The position numbers and the translations under genes were made by a program. Below the pieces are notes generated by a model. The model ran no database searches. It was not told the origin of the DNA and saw nothing but the letters and a program-made list of their open reading frames with translations. From the NCBI RefSeq assembly GCF_031755915.1, contig NC_083385.1, positions 19,241,001-19,305,000 of the forward strand: 64,000 nt of DNA. The letters are read 5' to 3'. The stretch is from Ziziphus jujuba (Eukaryota > Streptophyta > Magnoliopsida > Rosales > Rhamnaceae). Each line of letters starts with the position of its first letter. The stretch's first letter is position 1. Below are positions 45,481-59,786 of the stretch, piece after piece.

Positions 45481-48400
45481 CATATGGAGCAAAAAGTATA
45501 AGTGTAAAATGCAATTCTATTAGGATGCAAAATGCACATGGTGCAAAAATTTTAAACAATATCTATTTTATTTTTATAAAATTTAAATAATAATTTGTAC
45601 ATATTATAAAGATTCTAAAAAAAAACATAATGACCCATAATAAAAGCATAAACTATTTATAAAATCTAAAAAAACTGAAACATTATTATTATAAAATATA
45701 TTATTTTAATTTATTACAGGTATTTTTTATATTTATATTTATTATTTAGGAAAAAAATACTCATAAGATTTTCTGATATGTATTTTTTTATAAAATTTTT
45801 ACTTTTCCAAATAAAATATTTTTTGATGCGTGTTCAGTTATTTTTATTGGTGTTTATTTATTTATTTTTTAAATATCTACTTATGTAAGGATTTTTATTT
45901 TTATTTTTTAAAAATTATATTTTTGATTTTTTTTATTTTTAACAAACTTCTTTAAAATATAATAGTTTTATTTATTTATTAATTTTTTATTTTTTTTTAT
46001 ATATTTTGCATATAAAATTACATTTTGCATCTTTATTTTTTATTTTATGTGTCAGCCATATAACAAGTTTATTAAACGTTACTTTAAAAAAATAGAGAAA
46101 AGTGCAACAATGCAAGGAAAAATGATGTTCAGGACGCCAAATGCCAAAAAAAAAAAAATTTATGATGTACAGTGTCATATATAATTTAAGGTGTAAAATT
46201 AAATAAATATAATAATGTCTAAACCGCATAATAGAAGAAAACAGCTGCCCTATCACTAAAAAATAAATAAATAAAACAGCTGCCCAATTGCAAGTTCGTG
46301 GACATGTACCAATAAGAATTGTAGTTGAGTTGAGGTAGAAAACTATCAATTTTTTAAGATATTTGTTTATTGTCAATTTATTGGATCCCAACAGTTGAAA
46401 TTGACTCCTATGGAAGTCCCTGTAGCTGTTAATTTGACCAAAATATGCACCTTCAAAATGGGCCATATTAAATATGTTTATATTACATGCTGAAGCATGA
46501 TATTATGAAAAGTTTATTATCTTAATTGAGTTGCCCGACATACTCCTTGGACGGTGAGAATTTAGAAACTTATTACATGTTGCTTGTCCTCTCAATTGGG
46601 TTTCTGCTTAACTGGCATCTATAACCATGATAATGACCAAGTCAAAATTTACGGCCTTCAAGATTCACTCCAACATTTATATATATTTATATAACCTTTT
46701 TTTTGGGATGACACATGAATAATGAATTTAAAATAACAAATATAGTTCAAGAAAAGAGACCAGACAACTTAGATACTTACCACGTTGTCATATTTCTTGG
46801 GGAAATAGTTATGAAAAGATGAAATCTAAATACATAGGTATATATACTGAGAGAGAAGGATTTTGGGACAACAACATGACAGTCTGGGGAATCTGTGGAA
46901 AATGTTTTTTTGATGAGGACCATAGCATGCACATTTTTAACATATTCTGTCTAGTTGTACTATTTGATCAAAATATTCTTATACTAACATCAAATTACAA
47001 GACCATATCATTTATTTTTTTTTTTTTTTTTGGGTTCTTATTCCACATGTTCAAGTGCAGCGCATTTGTCTGAACCCTCAAACCACATTTTACATATATA
47101 TTTGATGTCTCATTCACAATTGCTTTCTACCCAACCAACCCACATCCTTCTGTAAAGCATATATAATTTCTACAACTTATTTTTAAATTTCAGCGCTCCA
47201 ACAATTTTAATTATTTATTTATTTTTATAAACTTTGAAAAAACAAAAATTCTTCCCATACTCGTTTCAACCTTTCAACATGTGGTGGCAAAGAAAACTAC
47301 ATATTTTACAGTAGAATAAACCATCACATCCTGATATAAACCTTCTCTACTAACAAGCATCTGTGCACATGCGAGACCTACTTTAAAAACAGTAGGAAAA
47401 TGATATTCCATGTACTACCAAAAATTTATTTATTTATTTATTTATTTTATATTTATATTTTTTTTTTGGGGTTGCTCTAGACCCTTGAACTTCTACCTAT
47501 TAAATAAAGGTGAAACTATTATATATATATATATATATATAGGCAGACGAAAAGAACAAAAAATTAACAAGCATAATGTATAAAAATGATAAGGTCGTGA
47601 TTGGAGAGGGTGGTGAAACATGCTCATGCTTTTAGTGTCAGCATGGATGTGTCTACTTGCGAAAACAGCAGCCACAAGTGGACATCAAGGACAGCTGCAT
47701 AGTTTTATCACTGACGACGACGACAAAGACAGACAACCTCGACCCCTAGATTTACATTTTTTTTTTTTTTCCCCCAAGAATTTCCCTTAGTGTACAAAAA
47801 GATAATGAAAACTTACAGGCAAATCACATGTTCCATTTGTTGTTGAAGATCGATACCAACAAATTAAAGTTCTCAGCTTGCATATGTGTAAAAGAATTCT
47901 ATGAGCCAGATCGAACATAAGGACAAACTTCATAGACAAACCACAACATCATCTGCAGAAAGAAACTTCTCAACAAAAATTATGGAAAGAAAAATAACGA
48001 TGCAAGTAATAATTTAGCTTTATATCTATAATATGGTTTTTACATGCATATTTCTAGAAAATGAAAAAGGAATTCTATATGTTACTATATTATACAACGA
48101 TAGTGCTTCCCACATGGTGAAATTACATGGGGAGGCCACATGATACCAATCTCAACTATATAAATTATAATTATTATTTTTTAATAACTCTAGAGCAAGC
48201 CTACAAGCTACCATATGTAGTGTACCAGCCTGCTTAAGAGTCACATTTTGAAGAAACTACATATGGGGATATTATTCCACATGGTGAGAACAAAATGGCA
48301 TTTGGCAAATCTAACCTCACCTAACCTAATGACAACATAAAATTTACACTAGAATCCAAATAGGCTTTGAAAGAACAGCCCAAGTGTTCAGCCTTGTACA

Positions 48401-49689
48401 TCTTCATCTCAAATTGGCAAGGTGCGAGGTCGGGAACATAGCTTATAGTCATAACAGAGTATTTTTTATGTCCTACATTTTAGGGACTGTCAAATGGTTG
48501 ACCAGTAACCATAAGTTGGATATCCACTCATAATCTGCAACAAGCCCAAATATTCAAATTTCAGAAAGGTCAAAGTTGATGAGTAAAATATACAAAACAA
48601 CCATACCGCATTATCAAAAATAAAGGGGAAAAATTACAGCTATGGTTTATTTCTACAAACTGATACACCAAGAATGAATAGAAAACACACTGACAAGTAC
48701 AACTTGCAAATTGAAAACAAAACTCTCTTGGGCTTGATTGCAAAATTGAACACATAATGGCGCTCAAATGAATAGTTGCAAAAACGAATACAAGATAGCA
48801 TTCATAATGTTAAAACTCAAAAAAAAAAATTGTAGTATATTACCAAGTATAAAACCTATTACCTAAATAAAAGAAAAATTAAAAAAAAAAGAAAAAAAGA
48901 AAAGGTATGTAAAAAGAAAATATATATATATATATATTAGAACTAGACTATGTAAATTGGTAATTATTTTACAGCTTCATTTACTGTTCTAAATGGAATT
49001 AAATTTTGTTTCTTTGAAGTTCCTGCGTATCATTAGGATCTTTTATTATCCAAAGTTGTGAAGTCCACATACACACACACACCCCACATGTTGCAACGAT
49101 GCCCCTATAGTTTCTCTGCAGTAAGACCAACTAGTGAAAGCAATAAGCAGTGTAGGAGCCATTGCAAGTGTGTTCTAATTTGTCCCCTGGAAGATTTCAT
49201 GAAGACATCTTTCAAATATTATATTTTCATACAAAGTCTCATCCTTTATTGCATGTATGTACATTTGCTGTTGCACTGGAGAATACAGAAGCTGCTGAAT
49301 TTAGAACCCCTAACTAGTATGCTGATCATCTCCATTTCCACTCTCCTAACGTTGTAGCTAAACAGTTTATAACCAGAGGTCAAGACACAAAATTCACGTA
49401 ATATCTGTCAAACTCCCATAATTTTTTGGAACTTATGAGCTATAGTTTCTTGCAACATGGACAATTGTATGCACTTGCATGGAAATGAACAGCCAAATTA
49501 GTGAATCAGGATAATTACATGGCTAAGACACATGCTCACTGTGCTTAAAAACCCTAAAATTGTTTAGAGGCCATATTATCACTTTGATCTAGATTAGTTC
49601 ACATCATAAAATCTACTTATCACCTTAAAAATGAAGGAATAACCTAAATTTATGTTCATAACTATAGAAGAAGATCACTTACCAATTGT
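45481..49689. other. Long intergenic region, no gene supported
   Basis: Strongly AT-rich from 45500 to 46200, mixed after that, with TA microsatellites at 47520-47540 and 48920-48937 and poly-T tracts. Open stretches (for example 45987-46466 and 49058-49357) have no recognisable domain and unlikely composition. The last 250-300 bases should contain the 3' UTR of the minus-strand ABC1 kinase gene. Confidence 0.5.
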
Positions 49690-52600
49690 TTATGCAGTTC
49701 CTGTTATTAATCTTTCCCGCTCATCTAATTTTTTGACCTTTATAATGCCAATGAGAACTTGAAAACCAAAAAACGCACAGAAGATGTAAGCTGCAATGGC
49801 AGGCACCTAAATAAAAAAAATTAAAAAGTAAAAGGTAAGAACAAAAGAATAAGAGAGAAATCTTCAGCTGAGCTCCATAGAGTCCAAAAAAATAGTAAAA
49901 AGAATAAAGAAATTCACTTGGGATAAATGAATAGCTTACTCGAATAGAATTGGTGTACAAAATTGTTGCAAGGTTTACTAGACTTCCAGCAGCTACTGCC
50001 TGTTATTTCATAAAAGAGGAGATAAACGAAAAAATAAATATCGCATCTTTAAAACCAATCCAGAATTTTTATAAACACTTAGGTCATACTAAGCAGATAA
50101 TTTACCCATCCAAAATATATTGATGACATCTAATATCTTTATTTCTAATCAATTCTCTAAGATTATAAGCATTCAGCAATTCTCTAATATTGATAACATC
50201 TCACATTATTGGATCATGTAACTTCAGTTTATATGCATGCAAGTTCACTTTTTCATTTTCCTTTTAATATAACTATTAAGAAATACTTAAACAAGACTCT
50301 AATATCCATTGGGCAAAGCTCAATTGGCCTCTTTAAGTTTATCAAACTTTTTTCTCCCACATTAAGTAAAACCACAAAAATAAAACAGAAATACCAATCT
50401 AATTTTCTCATGGTATTATCGTACAATGGACCAACTTCCTCTCAGAGACAAAAAATAAATAAAACAACTTCCAGAAGGTTAGTCAGCAAACTTACACTCC
50501 CTATTGTCTTTTGAACAGTTGCAACACGTTGGAATGCCCTTTCAGATTCCAAAGCTCGAACTCTGAGTTTCAAATCACCTTGCTCCTGGAAAATAGATTG
50601 AATGCAGTCAAAGACATCAATTTAAAATTTATCAATTAATTGAACACATGAAATATTTGAAGAACATTAAAAGAATTTCTAGTCAGATGTTGTCTTTAAA
50701 ATTAAATAAATAAATAAAAAAAGTCCACAATTTAGTACCAATCTTTGGATAATTTCAGCAAGCTTTTCTACTCTATCAGCCTGTCTAAATAAGTTGTAAA
50801 ATGCACGAGACTGCCTGTCCCATCTCTTTCTTAGATCCTATAACATTTAACAGATAAAGATAAAAATCAGAACTATATTATAGTATTTTAGGAGTTGACA
50901 TTAGAGAAAGATAGTTCTACTTTGCCTTTAAAATAACTTCAACTCCAGCTTCACGAAACTTTAGCAATTCCAGTGCATAGCTACAAGGTAAGGCATGCAA
51001 GTTGACTTGTCAGACATATGAAAAGTTAGGATACCAAAAATACAACTTCAAAATAGAATTTGTAAAAGCTGAAGCCATTCTCACGGTTTGGCAATCTCTG
51101 TAATATCAAATCGAGGATCAAGACCCTTCCCAATGCCATCCAATACTACAAAGTCAAAAAAACACTAGCCACTTTGAGGATGATATTTGGATATAAGGGA
51201 AAATGAAGCCATCTTATTTCATTCCCTTTAGACTACCTGAAAATGCTCTAACAACAAATGTGAATGTAGCAGGAAATCGGAATGGTTGATCCGCTGCAAT
51301 GGCTAATAAATCTTCCCCTGTTAAAAGGATTTAACAGTAATTAGTAAGAAGCATCTCATGTCAGGAGAAATAGATGAAGTAGCATAGAGGTTGCATCACC
51401 TTACTTATGGTAGAAAATTGCACCATCAATTAATATGGGATGCTGATGTTCAGATTTACAAAAGCTGTTAAACAGTGCATTGGATAATCTTATCCAGTAA
51501 AATTTTTACACCAGTGAATTACCTATTGCAGCCAGACGTTCCTTCTTTTTCAGTATCTTTTCCTCCTTAGTTAGTGGCTTCTTAAACCCAAGTTCTGCTG
51601 TTGCCATTTCCCTCTCTCTTCTCTGTGCAGCAAGACGCTCTTCAAAACTGCAAAAGTTAAGAATAAAAAATAATAATAATAATTAAGAGAAGAGCTAACC
51701 ATGAATAAAAAAATTCTAAGCTGCAAAAGTTCCTTCTATCGCTAGATTTTGTTATCATTTATGATTTTTAAATGTAACTATGTCAGTGTCCTGAATTAAA
51801 AAATTTATAAGCCGTGAAAAGATTGCATTCTCTTCTCTGCTTTGACTGTCAGAAAAACTTGATTGTGGTTGAAGTTTCAATAAGCTTTTTCTTAAACAAA
51901 ATATAAAAGAGAAAAAATTGATAAAAAAAAGGGACATAAGAGGCACCCTAGGCCATGAGACTTCATAAGTCAATAAATGTTTTGAGCAATTATTAGTATA
52001 CAAAACAAATTAGAGAAGGAAAGGAAAAAAGTACCAAATAAATGAAAAGGAGGGAATAGGAAACCTATTAGCACCTGTTAAGGAAGAACTGTGCAGTTCT
52101 TTTGACAGCTGTCATATCCCCTGTAGGCACAAGAACACCCATTTGAACCATGGCTTGAAGGACCTGCGTTAATGTAAGAGTTTCCATTGATAAGTACACG
52201 ACCATAAAAAAGGGAATCACAATACCATTCATATTAGAGACTAGATTAGCAGAACTGGCCATGACTAGGGGCTGCAGTTCTTGAACAAACAACTACCTTT
52301 TCTGCATCCTTCTCATAAACTCCATAGAATGTTTCTAGCAAACCTTCTCTGATGTTTGGACTGATACTGCAAGGCATTTAGACAAAATACACATTTTAAG
52401 GAAAGGCACTAGAGAAAATGGGATATGGTTTTTGTCAGTCAGATCTATGCATACCTTCCCATCATTCCAAAATCATAAAAGATCAACCTTCCACCATTGA
52501 CATCATCAACAGCAATGTTTCCGGGATGCTGCATAAAGGATAAAAGAGAATTTGGTCAAACATTGATGGGGTAAATTAATTGCCTGGAATCCAGAACTGT

Positions 52601-55600
52601 GTATCAGGAAACATGAAGACCACAGCTTCCTTATTAAAAAGTGATTCGTAAAATTTTGATAAAGGCTAGAGAGGATCTTAGCAATCCCTTGTAACTATTA
52701 GGTTATAGCATAAATTGTGCAAATGTGTCTAAGCAACCGTAGCAACAGCCATCAACAAATCTAAGCAAGAGGTTGATCATTTCATCATCATATATAACAT
52801 TTCCCCTTAATAACGTTGTATGGCTCATATAAATCTCAAGAATCACATTTCAGACAAAATGCAAAAAGGGACAATTTTTTTAAGATCTTGTCCAGGGTAC
52901 ATATTCACACAAGTACAGTAGTGATGCAATTTAAAGCCACCATGCCAGATCCATATACCATAGTTCTTCCTACTTGCTTAATCAAAGCACAAAAGGAAAG
53001 TTGAGGAAACCATTAACCAAAAATTGCTTTCTCCATGTAGTACTAAAAGCACATCAGCCTCCAAAGAGGGCACTTCAACAACACCATTGACTTTGCAACT
53101 CAGCTCTCAAAATTACCAATCAAGCAATCCACCTCTTCCTCCGCAACCACCATTACTATTGATTTTCACAACCAATCTACAAACACTGCCATTTCTACCA
53201 CTACCTTCTGGCCGCTGCTATCCACCACTAAAAACTTAACCGCACAACAGATTTCAAGTTTTGTTTGCTCTACTAATACATGCTTCATTAAACCATCCAC
53301 AGTTGTTTATGGTATGTGATGGTGCTTTCCAGTAGTTATTATTGTTGTGTTATGTGTTAGCTTGATACACATACTTGGGCCCACTCTACCAGCCTAAGCT
53401 TTTGAGAGTCATAACTTAATGGTATCAAAGTTTGGAAGCCTGTGAGATATTCTGTTCAAATATCTTGATAAACCCGTTTATGTTTGATACACATGAGATT
53501 TGTATGGTCTCTTAATGGGTGGGCAGCCTATACATAAGGGGAAGAGTTGATATATGTTATGTATTAGCTTGATATACATAGTTGAGTTCATTTCTTATTG
53601 GCTTAAGCTTTTGGGATTAATGGTAATTTAACAAATATTATTATTTTATTCAAATGTCATTTTCCGTTTCATTCCGAAGGTTGGTGCTTTGATGGTTACA
53701 AATAAAAACTGTATTCTATTCCTCTCAACTCACTTGTAGAAACACAAGCTGCTCTCTACCAAACATTTCATGTGACCTCCAACTTGCCATAGAAATGGAA
53801 GCAAATATTTTGATGTCATAATCTTACAACCAATTCTGAGCAACAAATTTGATCTTTAAGATTAAGCATAAGATGAATAGCAAGAATCAAATGCATGCCT
53901 CAAGATCTATGGTCATACGTGCCTTTTATCAAATACATGTAACAAATCTTTGTGAAGCAAAATTTTCTTAAAACATTTTCAGAAGGAAAGCCTTAATGCA
54001 TACGCATCATGCATCTATAGATAAAGTAGATAATTAATTAAGTTCATCAAGCAATAAGTTTAGTTCTTAAATCCAAACCAATAGAAGCTACCAAAACGAA
54101 AATCCTAAACATGCTACCATAAATTAAAAGGAAGAAGAAGAACTCACAGGGTCAGCATGGAAAAAACCATGAGACAAGATTTGCTCTAAGTAAGATTCAA
54201 CAGCATAGCGGCCCAACCTGCAGAATATAAGAGTTATAAGACCACCATTAGGGCTGCTAGGAATCATACCATATAAATCATCAGTATAAACTGAGAAGTG
54301 TAAGAATTGAAGAACACGTAAAAAAATTTCAGAAAGATAAGCAGCAGGAGATATTGACCTTTTCCGATCAACACCCAACTGGTCTAAAGCTTGAATCTTA
54401 TTTATTTTGATCCCTGGGACATATTCCATTGTCAGAACCTATAATAAAAATTAGTTTAGTAACACAAAATTGTGATTAAATTAAAAATATATATAAATAT
54501 AATTTTCAGCTCTCGAAATTTCATAATTTCTGTAATCATAAACCTGTGGTGTACTGTATTCCCAGAATATTGTTGGGACTTTTACATACTCCATGTTCTT
54601 AAAGTTATTAGCAAATTGTTCTGCATTAGCAGCTTCCTTGGTGTAATCAATCTCCTGAAAATAGTTACCGATTGTTAGCAATTTTTTTACATGACAGTTA
54701 ATTGGAGAATCAAAAAAAAAAAAAAAAAAAAAAGCAAAAAGGAAATAAAGGGCAGGTTATCAAACAAAATTTTAAATGCAAATTACAGAAAATGCATATA
54801 CAATAAGAAACTAATTTGAATTTTAAATCCTTTCTGACAAATAGGAGTAAAAGCATGGCCCAACAATTTGAATTCAACTTCAAGACCCAAATAGCATGTA
54901 TAAGCATGGCCAGTCATATAGCAATCTTATGTTCCTTAGTTTGATGGCTTCTTAGATTCTAAAAATGGATAAAGCCCCTAATAATACTTGGTTGGAAATA
55001 CAAACTATAAGACAGCACCGCCAACCCTAGACACTCTAAGATACTTTTTCAAGCCTGCTCCCAATTTGAGTCAAGAGATAGATAGTTTTGACCTATGAAA
55101 TTGAAGATGAAGCCAAGTACTTCTTGGGTAAACCTCCAATGTCACAAGAATAAAGCAATAATGACAGGCATATTACTACCTGGTATAAGACACTGGCACA
55201 CTCATCATATATAGCAACCCAATCCCTCTTTGCACCATCTGATTTTGGGTCAATCTTTTGAAGGTATTCTGCAATGACCTGGTAAAAAATAAAAGAACAA
55301 GCACAATTTATTGAAACACGTTAGAATTCCACTAGCTTTATGAGGTCAAGACATACCTTTCGAAATCTGAATGCAAACAAGACATGTGCAACACTTAATT
55401 CGTAAACAAGAGCACTAAAAAAAGAAAAGATGTCAATAGCATAGCATGCTAAATCACTTTAGGGAAAGAATAAGAATATCTAATGGGATTTATTAAGTAC
55501 TGCAAGCAAGTCAGATACGAACGTAAAGTTGGGGGGAATGAAAGTAAGGTTCACATTAAACTGCAATCATTTCATCGTCAACAAGCGGTGAAAACATTTT

Positions 55601-58600
55601 TAAAGAGAAGCAAATATAAGAACTAACCCTCAGGTTTTTAAGATCAATATCAAAAAGATCCTTGAGACCAGGCCTTTGTACTTTCACAACAACTTCCTGT
55701 CCCTTCAATCTTGCGCGATGGACCTGACCTGCATGAAGAAATATAAAAGTATCACGCATATTTTCTTTATCCTTGACAATATAACATTATATAGATGCTC
55801 AAATTTATTCACTTTTTACATGTTAAAGAATAAAAAAAACTCTTTCACAGACACAATCATCAAAGTGAATTCAAGCTTACCAAGACTAGCAGCAGCGATT
55901 GGTTCGTAGTCAAACCAATCAAAGACATCATCTAGAGGAGCTCCAAGCTCTTCTTCAACGATATTTACTGCTGTTTCTGATGGGAAAGGAGGAACTTGAT
56001 CCTGAATGGAAAACAGATCAATTTATTGGCAATGTAAAGAGCCATAAATTTTTAGACAAGATAGGTAAACCATAATAGCAAGTGCGAATTAATTAAAAAA
56101 CAATGATGAGAAAAACTAAACTTTTCTTTATATTTTCATCAAGTTAATAGTTTAGGAATAGTAAATATAGAAAAGATAAAATAAGTATATAATTCAAAAT
56201 TCAAATAAATTCTACACTAGGTTCTTGTTGGACAAAAATCAAATTTATCTAGTTTTGTTTATTCAATACACCCCCAGTCAAAAAGAGTTAAGGCTTAAGC
56301 ATAATATTTTAAACCTTAATATTAAATAAGCTTCGCATAATCTGTCTTAAGCATCTATATAGATGACAAATATAATAAGTGAAAAAAAAGTAGAGTATAT
56401 ATATATAGTTAAACTGGCAAGCATCCGTTGTCCCATTCCCACCATTAGGAAGCAGATTAAAAACACCATATAAGGCACTAATTACTTGATAGGATAAAAT
56501 TATATAAGCATGCATTCACATGAAGCATCCACTTAGAAAGTCTCAATGTTATCATGCCTTAAACTCTTTATTAGAGAAAGCCAATGGCTAAGAGAACAAA
56601 CACCAACATAGTCTTTGCAAAATAGAGAATGGTCTTTGGTCTCCAAGTGTACAAAAGTCAAAAAGTTACTCTTCATTTGAATATTTTTAACAGATATATA
56701 TAAAATGATAATTTTTTTCCAATTCTCAACAAGCATCCATAACTATCTTCATTTAACTTAGCACAGTTTCCAAAATAACAAAATGATAAAGTAATAAAAA
56801 AGAGAACTATTAGAGTTGCCCAAAAGAGTTACTATTTTATTTGAAAAACATGCTCTCTCCTTTAAAAAAGATGCTCAACAAAATTAAAAGCACTTTTACA
56901 GATGCTATGCTCTAAAACCATCTAAAACATTTGCTTTCCCACCTGAAGTTCAGATAACTGATCAACGTATTCTTGAGCTAGAATGTCCACCCTTGTGGAA
57001 AACTGCTGGCCAATTTTGATGAATGTTGGACCTAATCTCAAAATACTTTCCTTTAGCCACTTGGCAAGGGCCTTCCGCTTCAATACTTTCTTCTCCTCTG
57101 TCATTCCTCCTGCACATTTACTTTAAACCATGAATCTCAAAAGTATATAATAGACATTTGGTAGACAAAAATACAACAGCAGCTGCCAAGTCTTAAAAAA
57201 ACACATCCAAATTGATTATAAGGATAATAGTACCTCCAGCCTAAGAGATCAACTAACCAGTTAAAAACATCATGCTTCCAACTTAACCATTCAGATGCAT
57301 TCAAATAACAAGATTATTAACTAGTTGCCAAAGGCACAAGGAATGGCAGCACCTAATGAGTTCATAGAATAAGATTTATCCAGAGCAATATCCCAGCTCT
57401 TGGTCCTTTTTTAATGAGAATTTTTCATTAGAGAAGCCTTCTAACAATGAAATCCATAAACAGAGAAACAAATAGTAAACAACACCTTATTCCCTTGTAG
57501 ATTGTTAAATATCTTCATTTAGTTTATACACTATAAAATTAGGCAAATTCATCCTTAAACTTCGAGAATGCTGTTAATGTCAACTAAACTTACTATAAAA
57601 TTAAGCAAATTCATGCTTAAACTTCAAGAATGCTGTTAATATCAACTAAACTTCTAAACTATTACCAAGCACAACAAAAATACACGTGCCCAATCATTTT
57701 CATGGCTAAGGAGTTTTTCTTTTTTTTTTTTTTTTCCGATTTGGCAAACTCATATTTACTAAACTGGGAGTTATTAATGTATAAAAGAACTTACTTTTTG
57801 AGAACCTTTTATTCAATGCAATTCATATGCATTTGAGTAGAGAACATTTTAATACAATGCATGGAATATTGATGTAAGAATTTGAAAACATGAGAACTTT
57901 GAGGCAAATTGTATATGTAACAAATACAAAGGTCTTAATAATCAACATTTATATATTACGCATGCAAAAATTTTTATTTTATTTTACATTGTTTAAATAT
58001 GCACCTACGAAAATATAATTTCTGAATAAGCCACTGCATACAAATATTTTTAGTTTTATTATATGCTAATGAATGTAATGTTCTCCCACCCTGACCTGTC
58101 AACCATGATAGTTTATTCATAAGCATAATCTATCCAGCGTAATGGAAGCACAACTATAGTACAACTGCAGTACAACTGATCAATCATGGCGTTACAGACT
58201 TTTCCACTTCAACAGCCCCTCTTTTCTAATAGATAAATATTTTAATTTGCAGTGATAATTTTGACTATAATTTTTTTTTTTTTTTTTTTTTTTTTTGGTT
58301 TTTCCTACAAGTGAGTAGTGACAGACCTCGATAAGTAAATTTCTGATTGTTCAGCCAAGCCCTGAAGATGAATGTCAGAACAAATCCCCATATTTCCAAA
58401 GTCCTCTGGATAGTTGAGTAAGTTTTGAATCTACTCCAACGACCACCAGGTGCAACAGAAACCTGAAAAATAATAAATTCCTTTATACTACGATGTTATT
58501 GCATATTTTTTCTTGGTTTTTACCAACTACTCCAAACATAGACCTCTAAGGAGTTAACAAACTAATCTGTGCCCCCAACAGATACGTGTGATAATATCTA

Positions 58601-59677
58601 CAGACCAAGAAGGCTTACCTTGGCCCAAAGCCATAAAAATGTGCAATGGAAATGTTAGCAATCCTAGTATTAAAAAGTTAAAGAAAAATAAGGGAGGCTA
58701 AATAAAATTTGTGAAAATAAACATCTAAGCCATAATGATAATCCTGCCCTGCCCTACCACCATAGCTTGCTCAAATTTTATTTTCCGTTAGTTTGCTCAT
58801 CCTAAAAGCTGTCTCCTTATCTTACAAGACATTCACAGAGATAATGTAAGTTCAAATTTTTTATATATCTGATTCTTCACCTCCACTTATCTTAGCTGCG
58901 AACTACAACAGAAAGGAAAACTATTAACTAGTATTGGAAAAATTAAAGCCTAATCACTAACTTCTTCAATTCTTAACTATTTTTCTTTTGCTTAATCATA
59001 CTATTACGATGCACGCATGGCCTCAATTATCATAGTAGTTGTATTTGACTGCAATCAAATTCAGAATTGAAAGCTAAAATTCCATAGACCCTTCACAACA
59101 ATAAAAGACTTAAAACACCAATTCAGTTCCAAAAAATAAAATATATTCAAAGCAAAAGCCGTATATCAACCTCTTGTTGCCCACTTCGTTTAAACCATGC
59201 CTCCTCTTTACCAATTTCCTCAATCCTTTTCTTCCTCCCTTTCTCTTTCGACTCCGGAAATTCAACGTCTTCCACCACTTCCGAAGCCACACCATTTCCA
59301 TTTCCATTCACATACTTCATCAAGCTCCCATTACTCGACCGTTTCACACTCTCAACCTCGAGTACTCCGCCATTCGAATACCCATCCACCGACCCATTAC
59401 CATACCCATAATTGCTCCCACTGGTACTAGCAGCTCCATTTCCATTCAACACCGCACCATTCACTTCCTTCATCAAATCTCTGTCCCTCTCTTCGACGAC
59501 CACACCTTCTTCTCTGACAGCTCTGATGATCCGAGTCCGAAAAGAAAGATTGAACCTCGAACATCTATACAAAGAAGGTTTGGAGAGAGAATTTCTAGAG
59601 AGAGAGAGCCGGCGTTTGAGCGTGGTTTGTGGAGGTAGAAAAGTGAGTTCCGGTATGGGTAGAGAACAAGAAGCCAT
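49690..59677 (-). CDS. ABC1K7: Plastid ABC1/ADCK-family atypical kinase (ABC1K7/ABC1K8 type)
   Basis: Twenty exons join in frame into 770 aa: 59171-59677, 58327-58462, 56943-57109, 55881-56001, 55628-55728, 55180-55278, 54544-54654, 54359-54438, 54148-54217, 52455-52528, 52297-52366, 52075-52163, 51523-51647, 51237-51317, 51085-51145, 50926-50980, 50739-50837, 50496-50585, 49940-49999, 49690-49806. The first 60 residues are Ser/Arg-rich, a plastid transit peptide. ABC1 hallmarks: KIGQ (246-249) in [11 protein letters not shown], the Ala-rich loop AAASLG (306-311), VVVKV with Lys326, EID (378-380), HADPHPGN (461-468) and DFG (483-485). Near the C-terminus are two hydrophobic segments (about 713-732 and 735-755), and the chain ends RLITGTA. 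Plant ABC1 kinases sit in plastoglobules or plastid membranes and affect prenyl-lipid metabolism and stress tolerance. All introns are GT-AG except one GC-AG. The choice of K7 over K8 is from memory and less sure than the family. Confidence 0.93.
53343..53633 (+). mobile_element. TRIM-like miniature LTR retrotransposon inside an ABC1K intron
   Basis: Two direct repeats of about 77-86 bp lie at 53343-53419 and 53548-53633, sharing GTTATGTRTTAGCTTGATA and GCYTAAGCTTTTG. The first is followed at once by TGGTATCAAAG (53420-53430), close to the initiator-Met tRNA primer-site motif. The second is preceded by a purine tract AAGGGGAAGAG (about 53536-53546). The internal part is only about 130 bp and non-coding. 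This order is that of terminal-repeat retrotransposons in miniature. The target duplication is not exact. It lies in the intron between exons 9 and 10 of the kinase gene. Confidence 0.55.
57530..57653. repeat. 62-bp tandem duplication in an ABC1K intron
   Basis: Units 57530-57591 and 57592-57653 both start ACTATAAAATTA and end TCAACTAAACTT, with about five differences. They lie in the intron between exons 2 and 3 of the kinase gene. Confidence 0.85.
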
Positions 59678-59749
59678 TGATGGAAATCGAAAGTTGTTTG
59701 TTCTCGATATTTTATCAAACCCTAACTGTCACTTTCATTATTCATAGAC

Positions 59750-59786
<37 letters not shown>

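Noticed and set aside
45987..46466. 159-codon minus-strand open stretch
   Set aside because: AT-rich DNA read as Phe/Tyr/Ile, no family features, no splice context.
59174..59747. Plus-strand open stretches of 77-154 codons
   Set aside because: Antisense shadows of ABC1K exon 1 (Ser- and Gly-coding repeats).
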